Both the position numbers and the translations under genes were made by a program. The notes beneath the pieces were generated by a model. That model worked only from the letters and a program-made list of their open reading frames with translations. It was not told where the DNA came from and searched no databases. Positions 19,306 to 28,512 of a stretch of DNA of 64,000 nucleotides are shown here, in pieces. Source of the DNA: Pichia kudriavzevii (taxonomy: Eukaryota; Ascomycota; Pichiomycetes; Pichiales; Pichiaceae); the NCBI RefSeq assembly GCF_003054445.1, contig NC_042508.1, forward strand, positions 1,302,001 through 1,366,000. The letters run 5' to 3'. Within the stretch, counting starts at the first letter, position 1. Every line of letters starts with the position of its first letter.

Positions 19306-21765
19306 CTATTTATTGGCAAGTTTGCATGCCACCCACTCTTTGAAATTTTTGTCCACAACAGCATCTAACCAGTCATTAGGCATAACGGATGACAACGATT
19401 TAGCACACTCTATAGATTTATACTGTATTTGGCCTTCACTATGAACAGCGCTTAATACAGTTATTTTATTACCATGTTTCAAAATATTAGTTTCATCATC
19501 GTGTATGAGAGAATCGATTTTTGCTAGTTTATTTAACTTCAATTCTGAGTCAATCGTGTTACTAATGAGGTGTTTCCCTGGTAGAGCCGACGGGTGCGTT
19601 AGCCATTTAAGATCTCCATGTTTGTAGCTCTTCTCGATGTATCCTAAATGATACTGTGATAAAATATCATCTGTATTTATGTTTCTAAAATCCCAAAAGC
19701 TGCTATATTCGTTGTATTCATTTTGTACTTTTTGCTTTGAATCCAACACCCTTAGTTTAGACATTTCCTTAAATAACTTGCATTCAAAACCTGTTAATGT
19801 CGACAAATTGGGTGAAATTAAGTCTGGAATGATATGATCTGCAAAGCTTTTGGCATCAAAGTCTGGCACTTGCGGAATTTTTGAATGGGAGTTTATTCCG
19901 TTCGTGTCAAAAATAGAAGTAAGTAGGAGCTCCTTTTTGTCTGAATTTAGAAGTTCAGCCCTCGCTGAACATCGCCTATGATTCCACTCATCCATGTTGG
20001 TGGATGCAAACGAAGAACCAAGTAGGTTATCAACTTTGGATTGTAAGTTGTTTAATAATATATCCTGTCTTTTAAATGGCCCAAGATCAGAATTCAAAGA
20101 GTCATGGATTAAATATTTGGTTAATATCAAAAACGCTTGGGGATTTAGATGGGACCTTTTCAAATCTGTGCTTAACAAATGGTTTAATGCAATGCTGTAT
20201 ACTTTATATGGAATAATATGACCACACTCGTTATGTAGCGAGTTAATATCATTTAATGCTCGTATGAAAAGCTGCCAATTGCAAGTATCGAGTAAGGGTT
20301 CTAATAATTTTCTCCCCATTGCGTGATTCAATGACTTAATTAGCGAGTTCGGATTGCAAGAGAACAATGTACCATATTTCGTATACCTCAATGCTTTGAC
20401 CATTTTATACTTTTGTTTACTCTTACTAGAAGGCAACTTATATGGATTTTCTTTTAAATATTTCATAGTTGACATCATCGTATCCCAGATAAATTTCCAT
20501 TTTGAATGAGTGATATGAATGGAGAATAAATACGACAAGATCAACGGATTTACATACTTGGTATGTAAATATAATGCATTATATGAATCCAATGTTAGAT
20601 TGTTTTCGTTAATTCCAAGCTGTTCGATCGACTTATGTACAGGTAATAATCTCATGGATTTGAGTGAATCTTCGTGCAAGCTCTTTAAAATAGTTGCGCT
20701 TTTCTTGTTCTCGTTTATTAATTTGTCAATTTTGAACAGGGTCTTATAAATTAGTGAGGTAAAGGTTGTGTTATGGCGCATGCCATTCTCTGAAATATAT
20801 GTTTCGAGTGTTTGAACAAACTTTGTTAAATCAAAGTTCTGCTGTCGGTATGTATCCCGCATTTTGTATTTCAGAAGTAGATTTGCATCTTGTGCAAACG
20901 AATAAATTAAGTAAACTGTTGTTTTGTTGATGTTGCTACCTGTTTCTTGAAACTTAGAAAGAATATGATCAATTAGCATCATTTTCTTCTCTAGGGATAA
21001 GTCGTAATGCAATACATTGGAGAGGAGAATGTTGAGAGAAGAAGTGTCCCATTCATACATTGATATTAATTCTTCAAAGGTTTTGAAGTTCAAATAGCTG
21101 AAATTTCTAGTGAAGAAGTCCAACAATGAATAAAATACCAACTTTCGTTCTTTTCCTCTCAAATGTGAATCAACCTCTTTATTCTTAAGAACTCTGGTCA
21201 CGATAAACTTGGTGATTAATTCTTTGGAATTGATGTATCTGTATTTGGTTATTCTATTTAGAAACTTGACAAACTCAGGTATCTCAACAATCGAATTTTT
21301 CGGATTTATCAACGGATACTTATAAACAAAGTACTCACCATTTTCAAGAATTACATTTTCTTGGTTGTGATTTGAAGTACGAGTTATAAGAGATGCATTT
21401 TTCAAAGTATGGAAATCTATTTCACCCAATGCTTTCACCACAGGTTTAGAATTAATCAATTTTAAATCACGGTTAACTTGATTTCGTTTGTCAACGACCG
21501 AGTTGCTCAGTTTATTTATTATTGAATCTCCCAATGAATGGAGTATGAAACTTCTGTTGTCAGTTTTTTGACTGTGAACATTTATGGTTTCTTTCTTTAA
21601 GATATCATCTTTCACCTCTACCGTAGTTTGTTTATCAATGCGCTCACTTTGATGGTCAACGAAAAATCGGCTTCGACTATAGTAATGTCGTCTGTAAGGG
21701 TGCATCATCAAACTGGTGACGCTTGAGTAAGAAGTTATTCGACAAGGGAGTAGCATTGTCTTCAA
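19306..21765 (-). CDS. Predicted mitochondrial protein of unknown function, 819 aa
   Basis: I do not recognise the family. The first 35 residues are rich in Arg, Ser and Tyr and lack acidic residues (MKTMLLPCRITSYSS, then HPYRRHYYSRSRFF). That is typical of a mitochondrial targeting presequence. The body is largely helical, Leu/Lys/Asn-rich and soluble, with no catalytic motif. It resembles in style the fast-evolving fungal mitochondrial RNA-processing and translation-activator proteins, some of which are PPR or helical-repeat proteins. I could not identify clear 35-residue repeats by eye. It shares a 560-bp divergent promoter with RPC10. A role in mitochondrial gene expression is inference from composition alone. 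Confidence 0.7.
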   Translation of the reverse strand: MKTMLLPCRITSYSSVTSLMMHPYRRHYYSRSRFFVDHQSERIDKQTTVEVKDDILKKETINVHSQKTDNRSFILHSLGDSIINKLSNSVVDKRNQVNRDLKLINSKPVVKALGEIDFHTLKNASLITRTSNHNQENVILENGEYFVYKYPLINPKNSIVEIPEFVKFLNRITKYRYINSKELITKFIVTRVLKNKEVDSHLRGKERKLVFYSLLDFFTRNFSYLNFKTFEELISMYEWDTSSLNILLSNVLHYDLSLEKKMMLIDHILSKFQETGSNINKTTVYLIYSFAQDANLLLKYKMRDTYRQQNFDLTKFVQTLETYISENGMRHNTTFTSLIYKTLFKIDKLINENKKSATILKSLHEDSLKSMRLLPVHKSIEQLGINENNLTLDSYNALYLHTKYVNPLILSYLFSIHITHSKWKFIWDTMMSTMKYLKENPYKLPSSKSKQKYKMVKALRYTKYGTLFSCNPNSLIKSLNHAMGRKLLEPLLDTCNWQLFIRALNDINSLHNECGHIIPYKVYSIALNHLLSTDLKRSHLNPQAFLILTKYLIHDSLNSDLGPFKRQDILLNNLQSKVDNLLGSSFASTNMDEWNHRRCSARAELLNSDKKELLLTSIFDTNGINSHSKIPQVPDFDAKSFADHIIPDLISPNLSTLTGFECKLFKEMSKLRVLDSKQKVQNEYNEYSSFWDFRNINTDDILSQYHLGYIEKSYKHGDLKWLTHPSALPGKHLISNTIDSELKLNKLAKIDSLIHDDETNILKHGNKITVLSAVHSEGQIQYKSIECAKSLSSVMPNDWLDAVVDKNFKEWVACKLANK

Positions 21766-22326
21766 CAGTTTTTATGTAGTTGTGTGTATGTATCTATGTT
21801 CGTGTGTGCCTATTGTATTCATGAATTCATAAAGAAGTGTCAAGTTGAGTTTGGAAAATTTCAGTAACCTTTAAAATGTGTGAATTCAACACCTATGGTT
21901 TTGATAGCTCACTTCCTGGACTTTAAAACAGAGGTGGAGGATACCCGGATAATTTTAAAATTAGCTGGGTGGTTGCTGATAACGTAGCTTCCCTTGTTTA
22001 TGCAGTATACCAATATCTTCTTTAGAAATTAATGAACTGGATATCGAACTTGAAGCTCAATTTGACCAGTCTATGTTAGCCAGCGTTAATAACTGCAACA
22101 GAGTAGAAAACTTTTCGACGCGTCGAGAAAGAGCATCTAAGATGGAGAAGGTTTGCTTTATAAGAATAAATACGAAAAAAAGACAAAATACGTTTTTTTT
22201 TTTCTTTCTCGATTTGAAAAATTTGCGAGAAACGCATGAATATTTGCCGTTATAATATATCCATTTCCTAAGGGATTATCGTTATTGCCAAGTAAGAGAG
22301 TATCAGTTCATCACACCACATACAGG
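21766..22326. other. Divergent promoter region, mitochondrial-protein gene / RPC10
   Basis: This 560-bp region contains a perfect 12-base palindrome at 22115-22126, then a T tract at about 22192-22208. The tract and a TATAATATAT stretch at 22250 lead into RPC10. A 60-codon forward frame at 22073 is not convincing. A CCCGGATAA sequence near 21943 is unassigned. Confidence 0.4.
22115..22126. promoter_or_regulatory. TCGACGCGTCGA palindrome, 200 bp before RPC10
   Basis: This perfect 12-base palindrome contains the MluI/MCB core ACGCGT. It sits 200 bp upstream of the RPC10 ATG and is followed by a long T tract. The same extended core recurs before RSC4, MRPL39 and HSL1, and a variant occurs before ERV25. 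A general regulatory factor or MBF-type site is inferred. Confidence 0.5.
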
Positions 22327-22545
22327 ATGTCTAGAGAAGGTTTTGTTCCACCATCTGCTTCAAATTTGGGTAACGCAGCAAGTGGTATCCAATCCATCAA
22401 AAACTACGGTGTGAAGTATGTTTGTGCACAATGTGCAGTCAATTTCACACTTTCGCCAAAAGAGCCTGTCAGATGTAAGGAATGTGGTCATAGAGTCCTT
22501 TATAAGGCTAGAACCAAAAGGATGGTTCAATTTGAGGCTCGTTAA
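22327..22545 (+). CDS. RPC10: RNA polymerase I/II/III shared subunit ABC10-alpha (Rpb12/Rpc10), 72 aa
   Basis: The product is the small zinc-binding subunit common to all three nuclear RNA polymerases. The start MSREGF is identical to S. cerevisiae Rpc10. The single zinc ribbon CAQC-N13-CKEC lies at about 43-63, and the terminal block [11 protein letters not shown] is nearly invariant in fungi. The length (72 aa) matches the family (70 aa in S. cerevisiae). An in-frame ATG 42 nt upstream (22285) would add 14 residues unlike any relative, so the 22327 start is chosen. A CGACGCGTCG palindrome 200 bp upstream and the T tract after it form the likely core promoter. Confidence 0.95.
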   Translation: MSREGFVPPSASNLGNAASGIQSIKNYGVKYVCAQCAVNFTLSPKEPVRCKECGHRVLYKARTKRMVQFEAR

Positions 22546-22839
22546 TGTTGGAAAGGTACCGTTGTTTGACCTTGTTGTTTGAGCTGGATTACCTTAAGCC
22601 TGATTATTCTTGTCAGGGGTGAATAAAAGAAAACAAAAAAAATTCATGACATACCGAAAATTCTCAAATCTTGAAAAGTGATCTTTTTTTGTTTTGAAAA
22701 AAAAAAAAGAAGTATCTTCTTTGTTGTATATTAGGATATTATAGTAATTGTTTTTATTCATATATAGAAATAAATAACCCGAATAAGACAGGAAAAAAAT
22801 AGAACGAGATAGATATATCAAAAATATTAAAGACCACTG

Positions 22840-23889
22840 ATGAGCACTCCATCCCGAATATTACAAAGCATCACTAAACTAGAAAAACCTCGTTTGTTTT
22901 CATATGATAATCATGTCAACCAAGAATTAGGTAGACTCCAAGATTGCATACACATAACAGAAACAACAGACTCAAAATTCCGCCCCTTGGTGTATCAGCT
23001 TATAAATTCACATCGAATTTCACGTGTATATCACCTAGAGAAACTACGTATTCTACCGCTATTGGCCCATCAAGATTCTAAACAGCTCCCTGAACCACCG
23101 CAAAGAAACGATGAAATAGTCAATTACGTTTTCCAATTGGGTAAGCTGAACGATTTTGAATTAACACAATCTAATCAGAATAAGAAAAAAGAAATTCTTG
23201 AATCTTTTTACGAGAATATAACATTATTGAGAGGCATTGATAACCCCAATAAGGATATAGTCAAGTCTATGATACTTCATAAGGTTGTCGGTTTTAGTCC
23301 TGGATATAATGAACTAATCGAGAGTGTTGGTTTTGATAGTGATATGGTTTACCTGGTGGCTTTGAGATATTTTCTGAATCCAGATAAGTTGGGGAAGATT
23401 GGAAGGGTGAACCAGCTTGTGAGTTATTTAATTAAACACTCTAAAGTTATCAGTGAGCAGGATTGGACCTTTCTCAATAAATTGACCAAGCAGAATGTTT
23501 TATCCCTGACAATTGAAAATGTACATCTTTCTCCCTACTTGCAGAAACTAGTTGATATTGTAGAAAATGTTGATGCTTGCTACTATAAATTCGATCTCGT
23601 TGGAATGTTGCAACATTTAAACAAAGCTCAAAATGGCTATGAGTTGGAAAGTTCGGGTGGTAGAAATGTATTTGTGAAGTACTTTGTTGGATATTATAGA
23701 TACTGCATCATTGAACGTGCCTTGATGGAATGGAATATCAATAGCGTTACCACCAGTACGTGGAACAAATACCGCTTGGGTGCTCAATGGAAATTGGTAT
23801 GGGATACCTATTACAACAGTGGAAACATTGAACCACCTGGAGGAGCAAGTATCAAGAAGAAGGTTCAAAATATTATCAGTGTTTCATAG
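22840..23889 (+). CDS. Unrecognised 349-aa protein
   Basis: This is a well-formed 349-codon gene whose family I do not recognise. It lacks a signal peptide, membrane helices or a known catalytic motif. The N-terminus (MSTPSRILQSITKLEKPRLFS) is basic, free of acidic residues for its first 14 positions and amphipathic, so mitochondrial import is possible. The middle alternates Leu-rich helices. The C-terminal 60 residues, including YYRYCIIERALMEWNI and WKLVWDTYYNSG, are aromatic-rich and look like the most conserved part. The codon-like base composition and a clear AT-rich promoter support a real gene. It lies tandem to RPC10 and converges on the complex I subunit. It may be a fast-evolving respiratory-growth factor; that is conjecture. 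Confidence 0.7.
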   Translation: MSTPSRILQSITKLEKPRLFSYDNHVNQELGRLQDCIHITETTDSKFRPLVYQLINSHRISRVYHLEKLRILPLLAHQDSKQLPEPPQRNDEIVNYVFQLGKLNDFELTQSNQNKKKEILESFYENITLLRGIDNPNKDIVKSMILHKVVGFSPGYNELIESVGFDSDMVYLVALRYFLNPDKLGKIGRVNQLVSYLIKHSKVISEQDWTFLNKLTKQNVLSLTIENVHLSPYLQKLVDIVENVDACYYKFDLVGMLQHLNKAQNGYELESSGGRNVFVKYFVGYYRYCIIERALMEWNINSVTTSTWNKYRLGAQWKLVWDTYYNSGNIEPPGGASIKKKVQNIISVS

Positions 23890-24111
23890 ATATGCTTATA
23901 TTTTTTATGTAACAAAAAAATATAAAGGATGAATTATATAAATATTTAAAAGTTAATAAATAATTTTGTTAGAGTTGAATTTACGGAAATAGATATCTTT
24001 ATAACATGACAGGATAAGATAAAGGACAAGATACGTGATGATAGAATATGTGGATTTTATGGTGGATGGTGGGATGCCGGGCAGTTAGAAAAGCAAGATA
24101 AGTTCCCACAA

Positions 24112-24666
24112 CTAGTTTGGTAATCCCTTGATCTGATCGAGAGGAACTAAATCAAAATTCCAATTTTCTTCACCTTCTCTCACTTCGTAGTATTTCTTCA
24201 AATCAACACCATGGTAAGGATGCTGGACAAAATTGAACCAAGGCAAGATACCAATCAAGAACTGGGAATTTCTGGAATATCTTGCAGATAGATCCTGTAA
24301 GTAAGGAGAGAGGGTAGATTCGTCACTGCCGTAAGGGTTTTTACCTAGCGCCAATAAGGCTTTAGTTTCGTATCTATCCTTTTGAACTTCTCTGGCGTTC
24401 TCAGAAACACCCCAGAATCTCTTTGTAGACTGGTTATAAGCAATGAAGAAGCCGGCAGTGAATCCAATCAAGCCACCGGCACGTAGAAACATTGGTTTAG
24501 GCATTTTGAATTGACGTCCTGAAGCAGGTTCGAATTTCTCAAGCAAGATTAATGACAATGGACCTGCAACTGTTGCACCTGCCCATGTGAGGTAATCCGA
24601 GCCACGGAAGTATCTGACAACTTTGGAGAAAAGAGGATCTTGGTCAATGACTTCGTATTTCGCCAT
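24112..24666 (-). CDS. NADH:ubiquinone oxidoreductase (complex I) 21-kDa-type accessory subunit, 184 aa
   Basis: The protein matches the fungal complex I 20.9/21-kDa subunit family. It starts MAKYEVIDQDPLFSKVVRYF, followed by a YLTWAGATVAGPLSL membrane segment. A second hydrophobic stretch (GGLIGFTAGFFIAYNQSTKRFWG) comes next, then the conserved C-terminal PWFNFVQHPYHGVDLKKYYE. Family members are accessory membrane-arm subunits in the mitochondrial inner membrane. An upstream in-frame ATG at 24759 would add 31 acidic residues not seen in relatives and unsuited to import, so 24666 is chosen. Its presence shows that this yeast retains rotenone-type complex I, unlike Saccharomyces. A Rap1-like motif lies about 150 bp upstream. 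Confidence 0.85.
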   Translation of the reverse strand: MAKYEVIDQDPLFSKVVRYFRGSDYLTWAGATVAGPLSLILLEKFEPASGRQFKMPKPMFLRAGGLIGFTAGFFIAYNQSTKRFWGVSENAREVQKDRYETKALLALGKNPYGSDESTLSPYLQDLSARYSRNSQFLIGILPWFNFVQHPYHGVDLKKYYEVREGEENWNFDLVPLDQIKGLPN

Positions 24667-24816
24667 TTTCTGTGGTGTTGTGTGTATATATTTGGTGGAA
24701 CTCACACTTTCAAAATGAAACTCATCCTCTTCAAGGACCATTTCAACCAAGGAAAACATTATTTGGCCCTATAGTAATCTCTAATTCCACCACAGGTACC
24801 CATACCCTTTCTATGG

Positions 24817-24827
24817 TGTACGGGTGT
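24817..24827 (-). promoter_or_regulatory. Rap1-like site upstream of the complex I subunit
   Basis: On the reverse strand the sequence reads ACACCCGTACA, which fits the yeast Rap1 consensus ACACCCRYACA. It lies about 150 bp upstream of the complex I subunit start, a usual distance for a Rap1 upstream activating site. Whether the host Rap1 keeps this specificity is assumed, not shown. Confidence 0.4.
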
Positions 24828-25160
24828 TGTGACTTTTCTTTCTAAAATTTTATGTACGCTACACAAGTATTATAAGGTTAGCCCTTCCCCCAACAGTGGA
24901 GTTTGACAAACTACGACAACGGCATCTGAATATTGAAAAAAGAAAAAAAAAACTGCTACATGAGTCTTAATAACAAAAATACACAGCAAGGGGCCTACTT
25001 CTAAGTCAGCGTACTTACCTGGTTGTAGGTATATATGTGTGTAGTGGTATGCGATGCGCAACCAACCGTAGAAGGAAAAATGGTTTCCCTGTTTTACCCC
25101 TTGCTTTTCCATGAGGCTCGCTGTAGTTGATTAATGATTTTTTAGTTTTCCACACGAAAT

Positions 25161-25170
25161 CGACGCGTCG
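25161..25170. promoter_or_regulatory. CGACGCGTCG palindrome plus T18-type tract in the RSC4 promoter
   Basis: The ten-base palindrome lies 207 bp before the RSC4 ATG and is followed within 20 bp by a long T tract (about 25189-25210). This pairing of a GC-rich palindrome and poly-T recurs in other promoters of the window. Confidence 0.5.
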
Positions 25171-25376
25171 GTAATGGCATTAATTGCTTTTTTTTTTTTT
25201 TTCCTTTTTCAGAGAGACAAACTTAATTGTAGCGAGGAAAACAGGGGAAAAATAAGAAAAAGTGAAAGACGCTATAGATACGTTTTGAGAAGTTAACAAA
25301 CAGAGCTCGAGAGTGTAGCGAGTGGGGCCCCCTTTTCATCAGTGCAAGGCAGGAATCTCCAATAAAGAACAACACA

Positions 25377-27701
25377 ATGGTTGCCAAGAGAAAAGGTGCA
25401 TCTGGCAGTAGTAGTAGCAGTGGCGGTGGCGGTGGTGCTAGCGGTAATGCCAGAAAGAAGCAGAAACATGAGCAAACATCTGCAGACGAGGAAAACAAGA
25501 GTACTCAAGCAGGTGTCGAGACGAGCAATCAATCTTTGGAGAACTTTACTGAAAAATACTCAACCTTACATGATTTTTACGTTGATGTTATCAACAATGC
25601 ATCGAATCTATCTGACCCTGAAACCGGAGACATTATCTCAGGCCCATTTTTGAGGTTACCCCCAAAGAAAATCTTCCCCGACTACTACCAGTTGATCAGC
25701 AATCCTGTATCCATTTATGAGATCAGGTCTGCCTCGATTGTCAAGAAGAGGGGTATCCCCGTGAGGGATCACGTTGATGGTAACGGTTTATCGCTTGAAG
25801 GGTTCAGAGAACTGTGGATCACTTTAGCAAATAATGCGGCAACATACAATGATCCAGAGAGTTTAATTGTTAAGGATGCAAACACAATTTTAAACTATGT
25901 GACCAAAAGGATCGATGATTTTAAGGCTTACTTGGAGTTTATGGGAAGTGATTTCCCGCCTAGTGCGATTGGGTTGGGCTTATCTTCCACGACTACCGCC
26001 TCCAAGACAACGTCTACCGCCAATGAGACTACTATTGCCTCCAGTGTTGGCACAACCAATGGTTCCACATCAGCCAATAATACAAACGACGACAAGGGGA
26101 AGTCAACAAAAACAAAATCAAGGGGAAAGATTGAAAGAAATGAAGATCAAGTAAAGAAGGAGAACCGTTCAAACCAAACAGAGGATCAGACAAGTTCCAA
26201 TATCATCCCAAATTTGGCGAGTGCTGACGGTTCAAGTGAAGATTACACTGCTGATTTAACTAAAGTTTACAGACACTTGTTGTCATTCAAAGTATCGCAC
26301 CATAAGAACTCTATTCCTTTATCTAAGGTATTCATTGACTTGCCTCCTAGAGATGACCCTGAAACCGAAGATTATTACGAACTTATCACTGAGCCTATGT
26401 GTTTCAACATGATTGGAGAGAAGATGGAAAACGGCGCCTATTCAAAGGGCCTGCAAGGTTATAAGGATTTTGTTGATGATGTTAATCTGATCTTTTCTAA
26501 TGCACTGCATGTTTATACAGACGGTCCGTACTTTAAGGCAGCTAACGGTCTAAAAAAGGCATTCCAGAGAAGACTAGAGAAATTCGATGCTCAAGTCATT
26601 GAAAAAAAGAGGAATTCTACATCCAGCACTAAACCCAAATCCAAATCTAGAACCAGCAAATCGATCAGAGAGCCCAGTACAGATTACTACGAAGGGGGTG
26701 AAGGGGCAGAAGAAGACGGGGATGGGGGAGAAGAAGACGTAGAAGATTATGAAAATGAAAATGAAAATGAAAATGAAGTTAATGGGAAGCAAAATGCAGA
26801 ACAGCCTGGAGAGTTTGCGGGAAATGAAGAGCGAATGGACGCCAATGATCACAATGACAACAATAACAATGGTGAGGTTGCGCAAGATCTACCCACGATC
26901 ATACGTAAGCATGATGTTGAAAAGGCAGAATTGAATGAAGAAATAGATGATATTACCGCATTTATCAAAAAATTCACCATTTGTACGTCGACTAACCTGA
27001 ACAATTATATCAATACGTTGAAAAATTTGAGTTTGAATCAAAGTAATATGATAATGTCTTCAAGTAACCCACTACCTAGCCAAAAGGTACCACATATTCC
27101 TGCACTCTTTGAGACCTCAATTCTCGAACCGGCTGGTAACAGTACAGTTGGTGGTTCCACGTACATCATGCAGTTGCCGGGCTCGTCGATTGTCGGACAC
27201 GAGATCTCATGTGTTGTACATCTACAGAACAAAATAGTTGATGAAAAGTATGTTCCTGAACTGAAGATAAATGGTGAGTCGGTTAATGGAATTCCAATTT
27301 CGGTTGTATATGATGAAACGGCTGGTCAGGACGGCATGTTTTGCGCAAGCAAATACAATGTGAAGTTAGGATTTGGATTGAATTACTTTGAATTCAAGCT
27401 ACGAGTTCCATTTCCGCTGAGAGGAAAAGAAGCCAAGGAGGAGCACAAGGATCCGGAAGCAATAAACGGGTCGAGAAATGGGGATGAGACCACTGGCACT
27501 AGCAATGACAATAGCGATGATACTGTAGAGAAGAGCGGCGGAAACAGCGGCAACAGCAGCAACAGTGAAAACAGTGGAGATACTGAAAATAACGAGAAGA
27601 GTGAGAACGGCAATACGGACGATAAGGGTGCACGTCTAGAGAGAGGCAAATCCCCCGAGTTTGTGGAAAGTGTGAAGGTGTGGCTGAATGTCACCCGCTA
27701 G
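25377..27701 (+). CDS. RSC4: Rsc4-like tandem-bromodomain subunit of the RSC chromatin remodeller, 774 aa
   Basis: Two bromodomains are visible, at about 70-185 (GPFLRLPPKKIFPDYYQLIS, NNAATYNDPESLIVKDA) and about 305-405 (PPRDDPETEDYYELITEPM, FSNALHVYTDGPYFKAANG). This tandem arrangement and a C-terminal Rsc4-type domain (FELKLRVPFPL-like and VKVWLNVTR at the end) match Rsc4. Rsc4 binds acetylated H3 tails and anchors the RSC complex to nucleosomes. The linker between bromodomains is Ser/Thr/Asn-rich. An acidic tract with GAAAAT DNA repeats (26750-26777, encoding Asn-Glu repeats) follows the second bromodomain. The N-terminus has a Ser-Gly run after MVAKRKG. At 774 residues it is longer than the 625 of S. 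cerevisiae Rsc4 because of these low-complexity linkers. Confidence 0.78.
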   Translation: MVAKRKGASGSSSSSGGGGGASGNARKKQKHEQTSADEENKSTQAGVETSNQSLENFTEKYSTLHDFYVDVINNASNLSDPETGDIISGPFLRLPPKKIFPDYYQLISNPVSIYEIRSASIVKKRGIPVRDHVDGNGLSLEGFRELWITLANNAATYNDPESLIVKDANTILNYVTKRIDDFKAYLEFMGSDFPPSAIGLGLSSTTTASKTTSTANETTIASSVGTTNGSTSANNTNDDKGKSTKTKSRGKIERNEDQVKKENRSNQTEDQTSSNIIPNLASADGSSEDYTADLTKVYRHLLSFKVSHHKNSIPLSKVFIDLPPRDDPETEDYYELITEPMCFNMIGEKMENGAYSKGLQGYKDFVDDVNLIFSNALHVYTDGPYFKAANGLKKAFQRRLEKFDAQVIEKKRNSTSSTKPKSKSRTSKSIREPSTDYYEGGEGAEEDGDGGEEDVEDYENENENENEVNGKQNAEQPGEFAGNEERMDANDHNDNNNNGEVAQDLPTIIRKHDVEKAELNEEIDDITAFIKKFTICTSTNLNNYINTLKNLSLNQSNMIMSSSNPLPSQKVPHIPALFETSILEPAGNSTVGGSTYIMQLPGSSIVGHEISCVVHLQNKIVDEKYVPELKINGESVNGIPISVVYDETAGQDGMFCASKYNVKLGFGLNYFEFKLRVPFPLRGKEAKEEHKDPEAINGSRNGDETTGTSNDNSDDTVEKSGGNSGNSSNSENSGDTENNEKSENGNTDDKGARLERGKSPEFVESVKVWLNVTR

Positions 27702-28512
27702 CAGGATAGTGTGTATACTGTGTAGATAACCTGGACACGCAAGGCATTGCTGTTGCTGTATGTATAGTGTATAAGTTTGAATGTGAATAATACGAAAAAA
27801 AAAATTATTACGAGAGGACGATACAGGATACGTGTAAACACATACTTTAAGTGACCTTCTTGAGGCCGATAAGAAAGACCAAATTTGGAAACCAAATAAT
27901 CAGCCTTTCTTTATTTTTCTCCTTGGAAACAATCCCCATGTAAGCTTAGCAATGACACGCCATTGTTGCTAGAGATAGAGGGCCGTCACGTTTATGGGAT
28001 GACTTGCTATGGTGCGTATATAAGAGGTCAACTTAAGGGCGGCTCTAAAGTAATTAAATCCGCACTTAGAAGCCTCGCTGGAATTTGCATGGAACAGCAG
28101 GGAAAGAAAAAGCCTGAACTGCGGCATTCCAAGGCCATGCGAATGGCATTGCCGTCTTTTACAAGGCATTAAAGAACAAGAAGTCTTCTTTATCGGGACA
28201 GATACTGCTCCATTGGCAGTATCATTTCACATCAGGACACAATTTCTTTCCCCACAGGCAGTTTATGCTATTTATCTTTTGCTATGCTCTACCTTCTAGT
28301 TGCTATATTTGCATGCCCGCTTTATCTGTGTCTATTGCGGGTCAATGGACCATCATTTTTTTTCGGTCTTGTCAACAGTAATCCTGGATTGCTCGTAGTC
28401 TCTGCATATATATATATATATATTCCAACATTGTCCCTCCTTTGTTCCATTGTATTGTTTGATTACTAGCTTTTTTTTTTAGTTGATCAATTAACTCATC
28501 GCAAAGCATAAA
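27702..28512. other. Upstream region of the Dip5-like permease with scattered GATA motifs
   Basis: This 811-bp region precedes the amino-acid permease. GATAAG at 27868 and several TTATC/TATC sequences between 28190 and 28325 are candidate GATA-factor sites, fitting nitrogen control of a permease. A TATATATATATA run at about 28406-28422 may be the TATA region. Open frames of 66 and 69 codons on opposite strands at about 27963-28172 mirror each other and look spurious. Confidence 0.4.

Noticed and set aside
27963-28172. 69-codon forward and 66-codon reverse frames before the permease
   Set aside because: They mirror each other over the same bases, lie in a promoter region and have no recognisable features.
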